Source of the DNA: Prevotella sp. UBA3288
GTDB taxonomy: Bacteria > Bacteroidota > Bacteroidia > Bacteroidales > Bacteroidaceae
Direction: 5' to 3'
Assembly: GCA_002361655.1 (NCBI GenBank)
Contig: DETM01000054.1
Span: forward strand, 1 to 5,970
Length of the DNA: 5,970 nucleotides
Every line of letters starts with the position of its first letter. Position 1 is the stretch's first letter. A model generated the notes under the pieces. That model saw only the letters and a list, made by a program, of their open reading frames with translations, did not search any database and was not told the DNA's origin. Shown in pieces: positions 5,510 through 5,970 of the stretch. The position numbers were made by a program, and so were the translations under genes.

Positions 5510-5970
5510 ATGGATAAAGAGTCCTACGAGAAGCAGAAGACCTTCGCTGGCGAGAAGATACCCTCGATGAACCGCCGCTGCGTCGGTCACGACTATCAGG
5601 GTCGCCAGATATACATGATCACGATGGTGACCGAGGGTCGCCGTCCGCTCTTCGGACGGGTTGCAGGGCGTAGCGACGGCGAAGCGGGAACGCCCGATGC
5701 GCCGCGTATTGAGTTGTCGGAACTGGGGCGAGCCGTTGCAGAACGCTGGTGGGCCACTCATGAACTGTACCCGGAGATAGAAGTGCTGGCGCTGCAGATG
5801 ATGCCCGACCACCTGCATGGCATCCTCTTCGTAAAGGAAAGAATGGACCAGCACCTGGGCCAGGCCATCAAGGGCTTCAAGACAGGCTGCAACAAAGCCT
5901 ACCGCCGCCTCGTGCTTGGCCAGGTTCAGTCTGTTGCGACCAGGTCGCAACAAACGGGACAAACGCAACA
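5510..5970 (+). CDS. REP-associated tyrosine transposase (RAYT, Y1_Tnp/IS200-like), partial
   Basis: The frame is open from ATG 5510 to the window edge (153 codons) and is cut there. RAYTs are single-domain HUH endonucleases that nick and rejoin single-stranded DNA at REP hairpins. Visible family marks are MVTEGRRPLFG (39-49), the hydrophobic strand VLALQMMPDHLHGILF (92-107) holding the metal-binding H-U-H triad His101-Leu-His103, and the helix QAIKGFKTGCNKAY (118-131). In relatives the catalytic tyrosine lies some 50 residues beyond the HUH motif, so it probably falls outside the window. Residues 142-153 (VATRSQQTGQTQ) are low-complexity and encoded by a palindrome and tandem repeats. No Shine-Dalgarno precedes the start. 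The gene lies 18 nt after the lipoprotein stop without a terminator, so it may be co-transcribed. Such genes are usually domesticated and do not carry terminal repeats. Confidence 0.88.
   Translation, partial: MDKESYEKQKTFAGEKIPSMNRRCVGHDYQGRQIYMITMVTEGRRPLFGRVAGRSDGEAGTPDAPRIELSELGRAVAERWWATHELYPEIEVLALQMMPDHLHGILFVKERMDQHLGQAIKGFKTGCNKAYRRLVLGQVQSVATRSQQTGQTQ
5932..5952. repeat. Perfect 10-bp palindrome with 1-nt loop inside the transposase gene
   Basis: TGTTGCGACC (5932-5941) and GGTCGCAACA (5943-5952) are exact reverse complements around a single A. It lies in the coding region, giving VATRSQ and neighbouring residues, just where the conserved RAYT sequence gives way to low-complexity residues. 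It resembles a REP-type stem, the kind of structure RAYT proteins bind. Confidence 0.8.
5948..5970 (+). repeat. Start of a 9-bp tandem repeat in the transposase gene
   Basis: Codons CAA-CAA-ACG, GGA-CAA-ACG and CAA-CA form an imperfect 9-bp unit encoding QQT/GQT/Q. Two units and a part are seen before the window ends, so the true length is unknown. Confidence 0.55.

Noticed and set aside
5459..5968. 169-codon minus-strand open frame opposite the transposase
   Set aside because: The plus strand of the same interval has the HUH motif and other RAYT marks in an unbroken frame, so this is a shadow.

Overview
The window looks like chromosomal DNA of a Bacteroidales bacterium, most likely Prevotella or a close relative. 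Reasons seen in the sequence: a type III glutamine synthetase, a secreted pectin-type esterase ending in the short C-terminal tail common on Prevotella/Bacteroides exported proteins, promoters with the Bacteroidetes TAnnTTTG -7 element, weak Shine-Dalgarno sites, and a RAYT-type transposase of a kind I associate with Prevotella.

Layout. At 1-72 there is the possible tail of a plus-strand gene and a strong bidirectional terminator. From about 148 to 559 lies an AT-rich noncoding element: a nested, nearly symmetric inverted repeat built from nine TGACGGC(T) motifs around a core of three 22-bp repeats. At 600-830 there is a hairpin and what looks like the last codons of an outer-membrane barrel gene on the minus strand. 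The minus strand then carries a secreted SGNH/CE12-type esterase (831-2711), a bidirectional terminator (2815-2855) and glutamine synthetase III (2869-4341). The esterase and the synthetase have the same 19-bp promoter core but are separated by the terminator, so they are separate transcription units. Between 4526 and 4785 two gene remnants meet at their broken 5' ends: a histidine-kinase C-terminus (minus) and an efflux-adaptor C-terminus (plus). A plus-strand lipoprotein (4847-5491) follows, and 18 nt after it, in the same frame, a RAYT/Y1 transposase that runs off the window.

The main points are these. The glutamine synthetase joins its conserved N-terminal part directly to its conserved C-terminus and lacks roughly 240 residues, including the second half of the catalytic domain. 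Truncated gene ends occur at two other places, so the region has either suffered several deletions or is a misassembly. The 148-559 element is the best candidate for something undescribed. The transposase gene carries a perfect 10-bp palindrome and the start of a 9-bp tandem repeat. I see no defence system, CRISPR array, tRNA or rRNA.
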